DNA from: JAVBRA01 sp031548435
GTDB lineage: Bacteria; Bacteroidota; Bacteroidia; Bacteroidales; Rikenellaceae
Direction of reading: 5' to 3'
Assembly: GCA_031548435.1 (NCBI GenBank)
Contig: JAVBRA010000017.1
Span: forward strand, 1 to 64,000
Length of the DNA: 64,000 nt
In this document: positions 51,414 through 58,497 of the stretch, one piece after another
How positions within the stretch are numbered: position 1 is the first letter of the stretch
Layout: every line of letters begins with the position of its first letter
The notes under the pieces: model-generated
What the model saw: only the letters and a program-made list of their open reading frames with translations
Told to the model about the DNA's origin: nothing
The model's database searches: none
Made by a program: the position numbers and the translations under genes

Positions 51414-51848
51414 ATGAAGAAAGTGAAAATAGAAATAAAGCCGAAAAAGGCCGCCAAAGAACCGAAGCCGGCGAAGTTGAAACCGGCCGGGGAGAAACCG
51501 AAAACAAAACCGGCGAAGGAGAAAAAGTCGGCCGAAGAACCTCAGTGGATCGAGATCGAAACCCTCCACGGCCTGTTCAAAACCGGTTCCGTCCCGCGCA
51601 AGTTCCAGGGCCGCGGGCCATGGGTGCCGGAGAACAAGAAGGAGGTGACGGCCTACATTCCCGGCACGGTGGTCGAGGTGTATGTCAAGCCGGGCGACGT
51701 GGTGGCCGTGGGCGATCCGCTGCTGTTGTTCAACACGATGAAAATGAACAACACGTTCCGGGCGGTGGCTGCCGGCAAGGTCATGAGGGTCAATATCGCC
51801 GTGGGCGACAAATTCCCGAAAGGCTTTCTATTGATCGAACTGGCGTAA
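51414..51848 (+). CDS. Biotin carboxyl carrier protein for the adjacent carboxyltransferase
   Basis: 144 residues. The first 45 are a Lys/Pro/Ala/Glu-rich flexible arm. The C-terminal biotinyl domain (about residues 75-144) has the lysine in FNTMKMNN; most carriers have A-M-K-M, here T-M-K-M. It ends DKFPKGFLLIEL. It shuttles carboxybiotin to the subunit encoded just upstream. A strong terminator 25 bp after the stop closes a two-gene operon. Confidence 0.88.
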   Translation: MKKVKIEIKPKKAAKEPKPAKLKPAGEKPKTKPAKEKKSAEEPQWIEIETLHGLFKTGSVPRKFQGRGPWVPENKKEVTAYIPGTVVEVYVKPGDVVAVGDPLLLFNTMKMNNTFRAVAAGKVMRVNIAVGDKFPKGFLLIELA

Positions 51849-51873
51849 TACGATCCAGGGCGAATATTGTTGA

Positions 51874-51912
51874 AAGAAGCGTCCCTCTTTTTCGGAGGGA
51901 CGCTTCTTTTTT
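51874..51912 (+). terminator. Terminator of the carboxylase operon
   Basis: Arms AAGAAGCGTCCCTC and GAGGGACGCTTCTT with a 7-base loop and T run. The following 246 bp to the carbonic anhydrase gene hold nothing I recognise. Confidence 0.9.
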
Positions 51913-52158
51913 ATGTTCTTTGGATTCTGATGATGATACTCTTCAAATCACCTTCGGGAGTAGCGCCCGATGAGCGCGGCCATGCGCTCAAAGCCAACCC
52001 TGTAAAATTCCGCGCATCCGCAGGGTATTTCCGCTTCGCCCGCAAAATGAATGAGCCGGTGGTTCTTTTCAGCGGGAATTCCACCGGGTTCGCGGCCCCG
52101 TTGCCTGCTTTTGGGGCAATGACAGGGGCAATGACAAGAAATATCCCAAAGCCACCGG

Positions 52159-52680
52159 CTACTTTTCGTCCTTATACCACGAGGCATACATCATGTAGTC
52201 GTGGGCGATGCGCTCGATGATCTCCTTTTTCTGCTCCGGGGTGACATCCTTTACCCGTTTGGCAGGTACGCCGGCATACACACTGCCAGGTTCGATAACG
52301 GCGTTCGAGAGCACCAGCGAATTGGCCGCAATGATCGATCCCTCGCCGATGACGGCGTTGTCGAGAATGGTGGCCCCCATGCCTATCAGGCAACGATTTC
52401 CGACCCTCGCCCCGTGAATGATGGCGTTGTGGCCGACCGACACGTCGTCGCCGATGACCGACACCGACTTCTGGTACAGGGTGTGGATCACCGCCCCGTC
52501 CTGGATGTTGACGCGGTTGCCGATTCTGATGGTGTTGACATCGCCGCGCAGCACCGCTCCGTACCAGATGCTGCAATCGTCGCCGATGGTGGTGTCGCCG
52601 ATAATAACGGCGGTTTCGGCCAGAAATGTATTTTGGCCGATGACCGGGGTGAATCCCCGTACTGATTTTATGATCGCCAT
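52159..52680 (-). CDS. Gamma-carbonic anhydrase family protein
   Basis: 173 residues of left-handed beta-helix hexapeptides (for example VIIGDTTIGDDCSIWYGAVLRGD). The three zinc ligands of the family are present: His66 (GAVIHTLY), His84 (SVGHNAII) and His89 (IHGARVG). The catalytic loop Glu of Cam is absent, as in the CaiE/YrdA group, so activity as carbonic anhydrase is uncertain. It may be cotranscribed with the upstream GNAT gene, 12 bp away. Confidence 0.88.
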   Translation of the reverse strand: MAIIKSVRGFTPVIGQNTFLAETAVIIGDTTIGDDCSIWYGAVLRGDVNTIRIGNRVNIQDGAVIHTLYQKSVSVIGDDVSVGHNAIIHGARVGNRCLIGMGATILDNAVIGEGSIIAANSLVLSNAVIEPGSVYAGVPAKRVKDVTPEQKKEIIERIAHDYMMYASWYKDEK

Positions 52681-52692
52681 AGTTTTCGTTGT

Positions 52693-53202
52693 TTATATCA
52701 ATGGTTTGTGATAAGCCAACCGGGACGCTCCCATGTACTGCACCTGGCCGCAGAGGAGAAACCCCATCCGGACAAGGATCTTCTGCATACAGGGATTATC
52801 GAAATTGGTGTCGGCCCTCACATCCGACACCCCGGCCCGCAAGGCAAGGGCTTCGACTTTTCTCATGAACAGGGTCCCCACCCCACGCCGGGTCATGCCA
52901 TCGGCCACGGCCAAGCGGTGCACCACGGCGTATGGACGGTCGTTCAGCCACGCTCCGTCGATCTGCGCATAAGCCGGTTCGCCGGCGAAAAGTACGGCCC
53001 CATAGGCAACGATCTCTTCCTCAGCGCACAGCACGTACCCACAACCCGTTTCGATATCGCGGGCAATGTCGTCCGGAGCCGGATAACCGTCCTGCCACTG
53101 CAGGCTGCCGCGCAAACGCATCCGCTCCTTGGCCTGCCGGATGATCGTGCCGATTCGCACAGCATCGTCTTCCTCCGCCCGCCGGAACACCATTTCATCC
53201 AT
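52693..53202 (-). CDS. GNAT family N-acetyltransferase
   Basis: 169 residues from MDEMVFRRAEEDD. The acetyl-CoA site is visible in VVHRLAVADGMTRRGVGTLFMRKVEALA, with the RxxGxG/A-like loop. It is followed by VRADTNFDNPCMQKILVRMGF, typical of the fold. Substrate unknown. It lies 12 bp upstream of the gamma-carbonic anhydrase gene. Confidence 0.85.
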   Translation of the reverse strand: MDEMVFRRAEEDDAVRIGTIIRQAKERMRLRGSLQWQDGYPAPDDIARDIETGCGYVLCAEEEIVAYGAVLFAGEPAYAQIDGAWLNDRPYAVVHRLAVADGMTRRGVGTLFMRKVEALALRAGVSDVRADTNFDNPCMQKILVRMGFLLCGQVQYMGASRLAYHKPLI

Positions 53203-53291
53203 AAAGCCCCTGTTTCTCGGGCAAATATACGACAATTACAGACGAAAACGGCCGGATGCGGAACAATCGCCGCATGACAACCGGAAAACAT

Positions 53292-53324
53292 AAAAAGAGA
53301 GTCGCATTTCTGCGACTCTCTTTT
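53292..53324 (-). terminator. Terminator after queE
   Basis: Arms AAAAGAGAGTCGCA and TGCGACTCTCTTTT with a 4-base loop; the minus strand ends in a T run. It lies between queE and the GNAT gene and could act in both directions. Confidence 0.85.
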
Positions 53325-53357
53325 CCGGTGGCACCTCCGGAAAAGGCCCGGCGGGCG

Positions 53358-53978
53358 CTATGGTATCCCCATAAATTTGTGGGTTTGCACCGAAACATTC
53401 CATCGAGGATGGGATTTGGCGTATTCGACGATGGGTTGCATCACGGCCTGGCTGCGGCTCCATTCGGGTTGCAGGTAGAGCAGACAGGTCTCAGGTACCC
53501 GTGCGGCGACGGTTTCGGCCCAGATCAGGTCGCCGGGCGTTTCTACGATCACTTTCAGTTCGTCGGCCAGCGCAATGTTCTCGGGCAGCGGCGGCTGTTG
53601 CTTCTTGGGCGAGAGGCAGACCCAGTCGAACGTGCCCGAGAGCGGATGGGCTCCCGACGTTTCGAGAAATATTTGCAACCCGCGCTCGTGCAGACGGGCG
53701 GTCAGTTCTCCCAGCGGATAAAGCGTGGGCTCGCCCCCAGTGATAACGATGGCGCGGGCCGGGAACGAGGCCGCCCGGGCCACGATCTCGTCCACAGGCA
53801 CCGGCGGAAACTGCCGCGCGTTCCACGTGTATTTGGCGTCGCACCAGCGGCATCCCACGTCGCACCCGCCCAGGCGGATGAAATAAGCAGGCTTGCCGGT
53901 GTGGAACCCCTCGCCTTGGATGGTGTAGAAATCTTCCACCAGGGGCAACTTGAGCCCGCCGTCCAGAGTGTCTGTCAT
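53358..53978 (-). CDS. queE: 7-carboxy-7-deazaguanine synthase
   Basis: 206 residues. Radical-SAM motif C-x3-C-x2-C in GGCDVGCRWCDAKYTW, with YTIQGEGFHTGKPA before it and VITGGEPTLYP after it. It rearranges carboxytetrahydropterin to the 7-deazaguanine core in queuosine synthesis. It overlaps the hpt stop by four bases (ATGA), so the two are translationally coupled. Confidence 0.95.
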   Translation of the reverse strand: MTDTLDGGLKLPLVEDFYTIQGEGFHTGKPAYFIRLGGCDVGCRWCDAKYTWNARQFPPVPVDEIVARAASFPARAIVITGGEPTLYPLGELTARLHERGLQIFLETSGAHPLSGTFDWVCLSPKKQQPPLPENIALADELKVIVETPGDLIWAETVAARVPETCLLYLQPEWSRSQAVMQPIVEYAKSHPRWNVSVQTHKFMGIP

Positions 53979-54514
53979 AGCGCTCTATAAATGTCTTTGA
54001 GGTTACGGCCCAGACCGTTGTAGTCGAGTCCGAAGCCGACGATGAATTCGTTGCCCGTCTCCATGCCGTAGTAGTCGACCGGAATGGCGCCCCTATAAGC
54101 GTCCGGCTTGAAAAAAAGCGCAGCGGTCTTGACCGAACGGGGCGAATGTTCGCGCAGCAGATCGTGCAGCACGGCAATGGTGCGCCCCGAGTCGATGATG
54201 TCTTCGATTACGACGATATCGCGCCCCTGCACTCCGTCCCCGATGCCGATGAGTTGCCTGACCTGCCCGGTCGAGTGGTCGCCCTGGTACGACGACACCC
54301 GCACGAACTGCACCTGGCATCCGCCCTCGATCCGCTGCATCAGCTCCGAGGCGAACATGAACGCCCCGTTAAGGACAACCAGCAGCACAGGCGGTTGCGG
54401 CGCGTCTTTATAATCGCCGGCGATGGCGCGCGCCACCCTGCCGATGGCCTTGCGGATGCGGCGGCGGCTGATGTGGCGGACGAAAGATTTGTTGTCGAGG
54501 ACAATCGTTTTCAT
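53975..54514 (-). CDS. hpt: Hypoxanthine phosphoribosyltransferase
   Basis: 179 residues. PRPP-binding motif VVIEDIIDSGRTIAVL, substrate loop region VLNGAFMFASELM, and the C-terminal VGFGLDYNGLGRNL typical of bacterial Hpt. It salvages hypoxanthine and perhaps guanine to IMP/GMP. It is the first gene of a coupled pair with queE. Confidence 0.95.
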   Translation of the reverse strand: MKTIVLDNKSFVRHISRRRIRKAIGRVARAIAGDYKDAPQPPVLLVVLNGAFMFASELMQRIEGGCQVQFVRVSSYQGDHSTGQVRQLIGIGDGVQGRDIVVIEDIIDSGRTIAVLHDLLREHSPRSVKTAALFFKPDAYRGAIPVDYYGMETGNEFIVGFGLDYNGLGRNLKDIYRAL

Positions 54515-54680
54515 GGGCCCTTCGGTTCAGTGCCCAAAAGTAGTCATTGAAAGCGCAACTTCAAAACCCGCCTGCCGATTTCGGTTCGACGGGTATTTTC
54601 TTTTCCCGCATCGCAGCCTTGCACGATGGCGTCATTGCCAAACAAAGCGGGGGCCTCCGGTTTCCGGCAACAACTCCTTG

Positions 54681-54780
54681 AATGAACTACCCCGCCACAA
54701 GCGGTCGGGGTATCATCAAGAATAGCTTCTCGTTTTGTCCCCGCAAGCGGAGGGGAATTTAACCCTTAGAGATTGAAAAC
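54681..54780 (+). repeat. 100-bp double-hairpin repeat, copy 1
   Basis: Starts AATGAAC, then a CCCCGCC...GGCGGGG-type hairpin, TATCATCAAGAATAGCTTCT, a second hairpin, and AATTTAACCCTTAGAGATT. Nearly the same 100 bp recur at 57559-57657 and a collapsed copy is at 54910-54957. Length and hairpins fit a REP-like or mobile palindromic element. The preceding 54515-54680 holds nothing else I recognise. Confidence 0.65.
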
Positions 54781-54871
54781 GCCCCGGGGAGCTCCATCGC
54801 GTAAATCCCGTTCCGTCCGCAAGCGTTCCCCTGTAAAACGGGGTTCCCGGCAACAGGACATCCTGCGGGTA

Positions 54872-54901
54872 TTGCATTTTGCCTCCGGATTCATACCTTT
54901 G
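54872..54901 (+). promoter_or_regulatory. Bacteroidetes-type promoter of purE
   Basis: TTG at 54872-54874, 19 bp spacer, TACCTTTG at 54894-54901. The leader of about 65 nt contains the collapsed copy of the double-hairpin repeat. Confidence 0.7.
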
Positions 54902-54909
54902 TCGTACCA

Positions 54910-54957
54910 AATGAACCGCCCCGCCGCAAACAGCGGGGAATCCCTTGGGAGATTTAC
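54910..54957 (+). repeat. Collapsed copy of the double-hairpin repeat in the purE leader
   Basis: AATGAAC, one hairpin (CCCCGC...GCGGGG), then AAT, CCCTTGGGAGATT. It looks like the 100-bp repeat with the middle deleted. Since it lies downstream of the promoter it would be in the purE mRNA leader. Confidence 0.5.
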
Positions 54958-54974
54958 TTAAATCATCACAGCGC

Positions 54975-55484
54975 ATGAAACCACTTGTAAGCATCATCAT
55001 GGGCAGCACCTCCGACCTGAAAGTCATGGAAGAGGCCGCCAGGTTCCTCGACCAGATGGAGATCCCGTTCGAGATCAACGCCCTGTCGGCCCACCGCGTG
55101 CCCGAGTTGGTGGCCGATTTCGCCCGCAACGCCCACACGCGCGGGGTGAAGGTCATCATCGCCGGGGCGGGCGGAGCAGCCCACCTGCCGGGTGTGGTGG
55201 CGGCCTTTACGCCGGTTCCGGTGGTGGGGGTGCCCATCAAGTCGTCGAACTCGATCGACGGGTGGGACAGCATCCTCTCGATCCTGCAGATGCCCGCCGG
55301 CATTCCGGTGGCCACGGTGGCGCTGGACGGGGCGAAGAACGCCGCCATTCTTGCCGCGCAGATCATCGCCACGGGCCAGCCCGAACTGCAACAGAAAATC
55401 GTCGCCTTCAAAGCCGACCTGGCAAAAAAGATCGAGCAGGCGAACGCCGAACTGAAACAGGTCAACTTCAAATTCAAGGTATAG
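54975..55484 (+). CDS. purE: N5-carboxyaminoimidazole ribonucleotide mutase
   Basis: 169 residues from MKPLVSIIMG, rejecting an in-frame ATG 30 bp upstream. Class I PurE motifs: IMGSTSDLKVMEEAA, ALSAHRVPELV and IAGAGGAAHLPGVVAA. It converts N5-CAIR to CAIR in purine synthesis. It has its own promoter. FISUMP-like copy C lies in the gap after it. Confidence 0.96.
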   Translation: MKPLVSIIMGSTSDLKVMEEAARFLDQMEIPFEINALSAHRVPELVADFARNAHTRGVKVIIAGAGGAAHLPGVVAAFTPVPVVGVPIKSSNSIDGWDSILSILQMPAGIPVATVALDGAKNAAILAAQIIATGQPELQQKIVAFKADLAKKIEQANAELKQVNFKFKV

Positions 55485-55637
55485 GCATCGACGGCGCTTT
55501 TGTATTTCTTTCGCTTATCAATGCAAGTGCATGAAATACAACGCATAGAAAGAGCCTGCGCTTGCCCGGCATGAACATTTGCGGAACGGCCGCAAAAGCG
55601 CCTGTTCCGCGATCAACGAGCGGCCGTTTGGTTTCGT

Positions 55638-55838
55638 CCCGGCTTCGGGCTTGCGCAGCGACAGCTCCGGCGGCATGAGCGAGGGTACCATTGATGGGCG
55701 GATTGGTTTGCAACGCCCGCTGTGCTGCCATACGGGACGATGCTGTTCTTCGGCGGCGCAGCTCTTCTGCCCGGTGGCGCACAATTGCGCGCATGCGGCC
55801 TGCCGGTGCGTTGTATCCAAGCATTTACGGCCGGCATT
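55638..55838 (+). repeat. FISUMP-like / DGR variable-region-like fragment, copy C (frameshifted)
   Basis: VPASGLRSDSSGGM is encoded in one frame and DWFATP ... ACGLPVRCIQAF in another. One base is missing between the ATG at 55675 and the Trp codon at 55704 (29 instead of 30 bases in copies A and B). The Trp-to-Cys distance is again exactly 36 codons (Cys at 55812). Every AAC codon of copy A in this stretch is changed. The fragment has no parent gene. The 150 bp between purE and this fragment hold nothing else I recognise. Confidence 0.6.
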
Positions 55839-55858
55839 CAACTTGTTGCCGGCGACAG

Positions 55859-55922
55859 GGCCGGAGTCGTGCAGGTTGCGGCTTGCACGAGGGCGCCCGA
55901 CGTAAATTCAGCGGCCCCCGGG
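55859..55922 (+). repeat. Leader repeat R2
   Basis: GGCCGGAGTCGTGCAGG, CGGCTTGCACGAGG, then GTAAATTCAGCGGCCCCCGG. Matches R1 and R3. Here it follows FISUMP-like copy C by about 20 bp and precedes the ZIP transporter gene. Confidence 0.6.
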
Positions 55923-55959
55923 CAGAGGCAGGCTCTTTCGTCACCAAAACACCAACGAC

Positions 55960-56772
55960 ATGCATTCCATGACCCCAAACATCCTTCTGGCCCTGTTGCT
56001 GACCATCGCCGCCGGTCTGGCCACCGGCATCGGCAGCTCCATCGCCTTTTTCGCCAAACGCACCAACAAGGCGTTTTTCTCGTTCTCGCTCGGATTCTCG
56101 GCCGGGGTGATGCTCTATATCTCGTTCGTGGAGATGCTGTCCGAATCGCGGCTGACACTCACCGCAGCCCTGCACGGCACCCGGGGCGAGGCGGCGGCGC
56201 TGTGTTCGTTTTTCGGGGGGATGCTGCTGGTGGCGCTCATCGACAAACTGGTGCCCGAGCATGAAAACCCGCACGAAGCCCGGGGCGTGGAGCAAATGGA
56301 CAAACGGCCGCTAAGAAAAGAAAAACTGATGCGCGTGGGCCTTTACACCTCGGTGATCATCGGCATCCACAACCTGCCCGAGGGCATGGCCACCTTCATG
56401 TCGGCGCTGCAAGACCCCCAGCTGGGGGTGGCCATCGCCGTGGCCATCGCCATCCACAACATCCCCGAGGGGATCGCCGTGTCGGTGCCCATCTACCACG
56501 CCACCGGCAGCCGCCGCAAGGCGTTCACCTACTCGTTCCTGTCGGGCATCACCGAACCCATCGGGGCGTTGCTGTGTTACCTGGTGCTGATGCCGTTCCT
56601 GTCGGACGTGCTGTTCGGTGTGGTATTCGCCGCCGTGGCCGGCATCATGGTCTACATCTCGCTCGACGAACTGCTGCCCGCCGCCCGCGAATACGGCAAG
56701 GCGCACCTGGCCATCTACGGGGTGATCGCCGGAATGGCGGTGATGGCCGTCAGCCTGATCATGCTGATGTAA
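55960..56772 (+). CDS. zupT: ZIP family metal (zinc) transporter, ZupT type
   Basis: 270 residues with eight predicted membrane helices. Metal-site motifs HNLPEGMATF and HNIPEGIAVS mark helices IV and V. SAGVMLYISFVEML is in helix II. The loop HENPHEARGVEQMDK is cytoplasmic and His-containing. It takes up zinc and other divalent metals. An ATG nine bases downstream is an alternative start. Confidence 0.93.
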   Translation: MHSMTPNILLALLLTIAAGLATGIGSSIAFFAKRTNKAFFSFSLGFSAGVMLYISFVEMLSESRLTLTAALHGTRGEAAALCSFFGGMLLVALIDKLVPEHENPHEARGVEQMDKRPLRKEKLMRVGLYTSVIIGIHNLPEGMATFMSALQDPQLGVAIAVAIAIHNIPEGIAVSVPIYHATGSRRKAFTYSFLSGITEPIGALLCYLVLMPFLSDVLFGVVFAAVAGIMVYISLDELLPAAREYGKAHLAIYGVIAGMAVMAVSLIMLM

Positions 56773-56793
56773 CCACGTTCTCCCGGTCGCCTG

Positions 56794-56811
56794 AGAGCCA
56801 CAGGCCCTTTG
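56794..56811 (+). repeat. Degenerate AGAGCC-ACA-GGCCCT palindrome followed by TTT
   Basis: One-base variant of the palindrome family, 22 bp after the zupT stop, where it could act as a weak terminator. Confidence 0.4.
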
Positions 56812-56904
56812 GTTACAAAGAAGTTCAGGGGCGGGTCATCGTAACATTGGGGCCTGTCGGGATTTTTTGTTACATTCGCTTTCACAGAACGACGATTATA
56901 GAGC

Positions 56905-57066
56905 ATGAAAAAAATGTGGAAAAACCTTTCGGGGCAGGAGAAGGGCATGGTGTTGATTATCATCATGCTGCTGATTGGCGTGATGCTCCGTTGGGGGTTC
57001 ATCAAGAAAGAGGCGGGCGAGTCGGTACGGGGGATGTTCCGGGCCGACACCACACGTAACCGGTGA
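56905..57066 (+). CDS. 53-residue single-pass membrane protein
   Basis: Starts MKKMWKNLSGQEKGM, then a membrane helix VLIIIMLLIGVMLRWGFI, then a charged tail KKEAGESVRGMF. The Lys/Trp-rich start and the RWGFIKKEAGES segment remind me of small hypothetical proteins in other Bacteroidales. No function can be given. Codon use and the membrane-protein pattern make it likely to be real. Confidence 0.6.
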   Translation: MKKMWKNLSGQEKGMVLIIIMLLIGVMLRWGFIKKEAGESVRGMFRADTTRNR

Positions 57067-57098
57067 CGGTCGAAAAGAAATAACCGGCCGGCGGGGAG

Positions 57099-57163
57099 GG
57101 ATCGGAGTCCTGCAGGGCTACGGCCTCAGGGAGTGCATCCCTGTAAATTCAGCAGCCCCCAGG
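57099..57163 (+). repeat. Leader repeat R3 of FISUMP-like copy B
   Basis: GATCGGAGTCCTGCAGG, GGCCTCAGGGAG, then GTAAATTCAGCAGCCCCCAG. Matches R1 and R2. It lies about 185 bp before copy B, similar to R1 and copy A. The stretch 57164-57347 has no gene I recognise. Confidence 0.6.
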
Positions 57164-57347
57164 ATCCGCGGCTCTTTTGTTATCCGGCGCCTTTGTGCCG
57201 TTTACAACGATTTTTCGTGCGGAATGGGCCTTTGGCATCTTGCTTTAATGGAATGCGAGGGACAAACAGCCTGAGGTCTTGTGGTATGGAAATGCAATGC
57301 GGCGAATATTCCCTGCGTTGCATGAATGAAGCGGCTGCTTGTTTTCT

Positions 57348-57556
57348 TCCCGGCTTCGGGCTTCCGATATGGTTCGTCGGGGAGCATGACCAACGTTTCC
57401 ATCTACGGGTTCGACTGGTCTGCCTCGCTCACCGGTGCGACGAACGGGTACCCCCTGCGCTTCGACAGTGAAAGTGCCTACCCGAGCTACAGCACCAACC
57501 GCGCGTACGGCTTTCCGGTGCGTTGTCTCCAAGCATTTATGCCCGCCGACCGGTTT
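57348..57556 (+). repeat. FISUMP-like / DGR variable-region-like fragment, copy B
   Basis: An uninterrupted frame encodes FPASGFRYGSSGSMTN, then YGFDWSAS, then RAYGFPVRCLQAF. Trp codon at 57416, Cys codon at 57524, 36 codons apart. A 109-codon open frame (57326-57655) could express it, but with no signal peptide or other domain. The double-hairpin repeat starts three bases after the fragment. Codons that are AAC in copy A appear here as AGC, TAC, ACC, CGC, GAC, TAC, TAC, AGC and ACC. Confidence 0.65.
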
Positions 57557-57558
57557 TT

Positions 57559-57657
57559 AATGAACCTCCCCGCCGCAAGCGGTCGGGGTATCATCAAGAA
57601 TAGCTTCTCGCTTTCTCGCCGCCAAGCGGCGGGGAATTTAACCCTTAGAAATTAAAA
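57559..57657 (+). repeat. Double-hairpin repeat, copy 2
   Basis: Close match over its whole length to 54681-54780. It begins directly after FISUMP-like copy B and ends eight bases before the phosphatase start codon, so it would form the leader of that gene. Confidence 0.65.
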
Positions 57658-57665
57658 GAAACAAT

Positions 57666-58433
57666 ATGATTGCATTCAGCGAGTTCACGGCTTTTGTCGA
57701 GGGATTGTTTCCCGGCATCCAACAGGTCGTCGGCCGGTATTACAACCAGGGCGCGGCGGTCGAAACCAAAAGCGACGGATCGCCCGTGACGGATGCCGAC
57801 CGACGGATCGAGGCGTTGATTGTTGCAGCCATCGCCCACCGGTTCCCCGGCCATTCGATCCTGGGCGAGGAGAGCGCCACCCACAACGGCGGACAACGTT
57901 ACAGCTGGTGCATCGACCCGATCGACGGCACCAAAAGCTTTATCGGCGGAGTGCCGCTGTTTACCACGCTGATCGCCTTTTGCGACAACGGCGAACCGCT
58001 CTACGGCGCGATCTTCAATCCCATTACCGGCGACCGGGCGCTTGGCGACAACCGCACATGTCTGTTCAACGGTGCGCCGTCGCATGTGCGCCAATGCAGC
58101 GGCATCGCTTCGGCCACGGTGCTCTCGACCTGCATCAAGAATGTGGAGAAATACCAAAAAGGCGCGAACTTCATGCGGCTGATCGCCGACTGCGCCGTGT
58201 TCCGCACCTGGGGCGACGGCTACGGCTACCTGATGCTGGCCGCGGGCCGCGCCGACGTGATGGTCGACCCCGTCACCTCGCCGTGGGACTCGCTGGCCGT
58301 GATCCCGGTCGTTCGCGGGGCGGGGGGCGTCATCACCGACTACCAGGGCGGCCCGGCAGCGGGCGGCCGTTCGATAATAGCCGCTGTCGATGCGCAGCTC
58401 CATGCCGAAGTGGTGCGGTTGCTGAACGGGTGA
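57666..58433 (+). CDS. Inositol monophosphatase family phosphatase, probably histidinol-phosphatase (HisN-like)
   Basis: 255 residues. Metal-binding motifs: GEESA (Glu), WCIDPIDGTKSFIGG (the DPxDGT signature) and VDPVTSPWDSLAVIPV (WD). The segment GTKSFIGGVPLFTTLIAF and TWGDGYGYLMLAAGRADVM are closer to HisN histidinol-phosphatases than to inositol or PAP phosphatases. CysQ-type activity cannot be ruled out. No his genes are adjacent. Confidence 0.8.
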   Translation: MIAFSEFTAFVEGLFPGIQQVVGRYYNQGAAVETKSDGSPVTDADRRIEALIVAAIAHRFPGHSILGEESATHNGGQRYSWCIDPIDGTKSFIGGVPLFTTLIAFCDNGEPLYGAIFNPITGDRALGDNRTCLFNGAPSHVRQCSGIASATVLSTCIKNVEKYQKGANFMRLIADCAVFRTWGDGYGYLMLAAGRADVMVDPVTSPWDSLAVIPVVRGAGGVITDYQGGPAAGGRSIIAAVDAQLHAEVVRLLNG

Positions 58434-58497
58434 TTTCCGGTGTAATGTTTTGCAGGGGTTGTTCGTTATCATGTAAAATCATTGACCGGACTTTACC

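Noticed and set aside
51867..52220. 117-codon open frame after the biotin carrier gene
   Set aside because: Its start runs through a strong terminator hairpin and the sequence has no coding pattern beyond a chance hydrophobic stretch.
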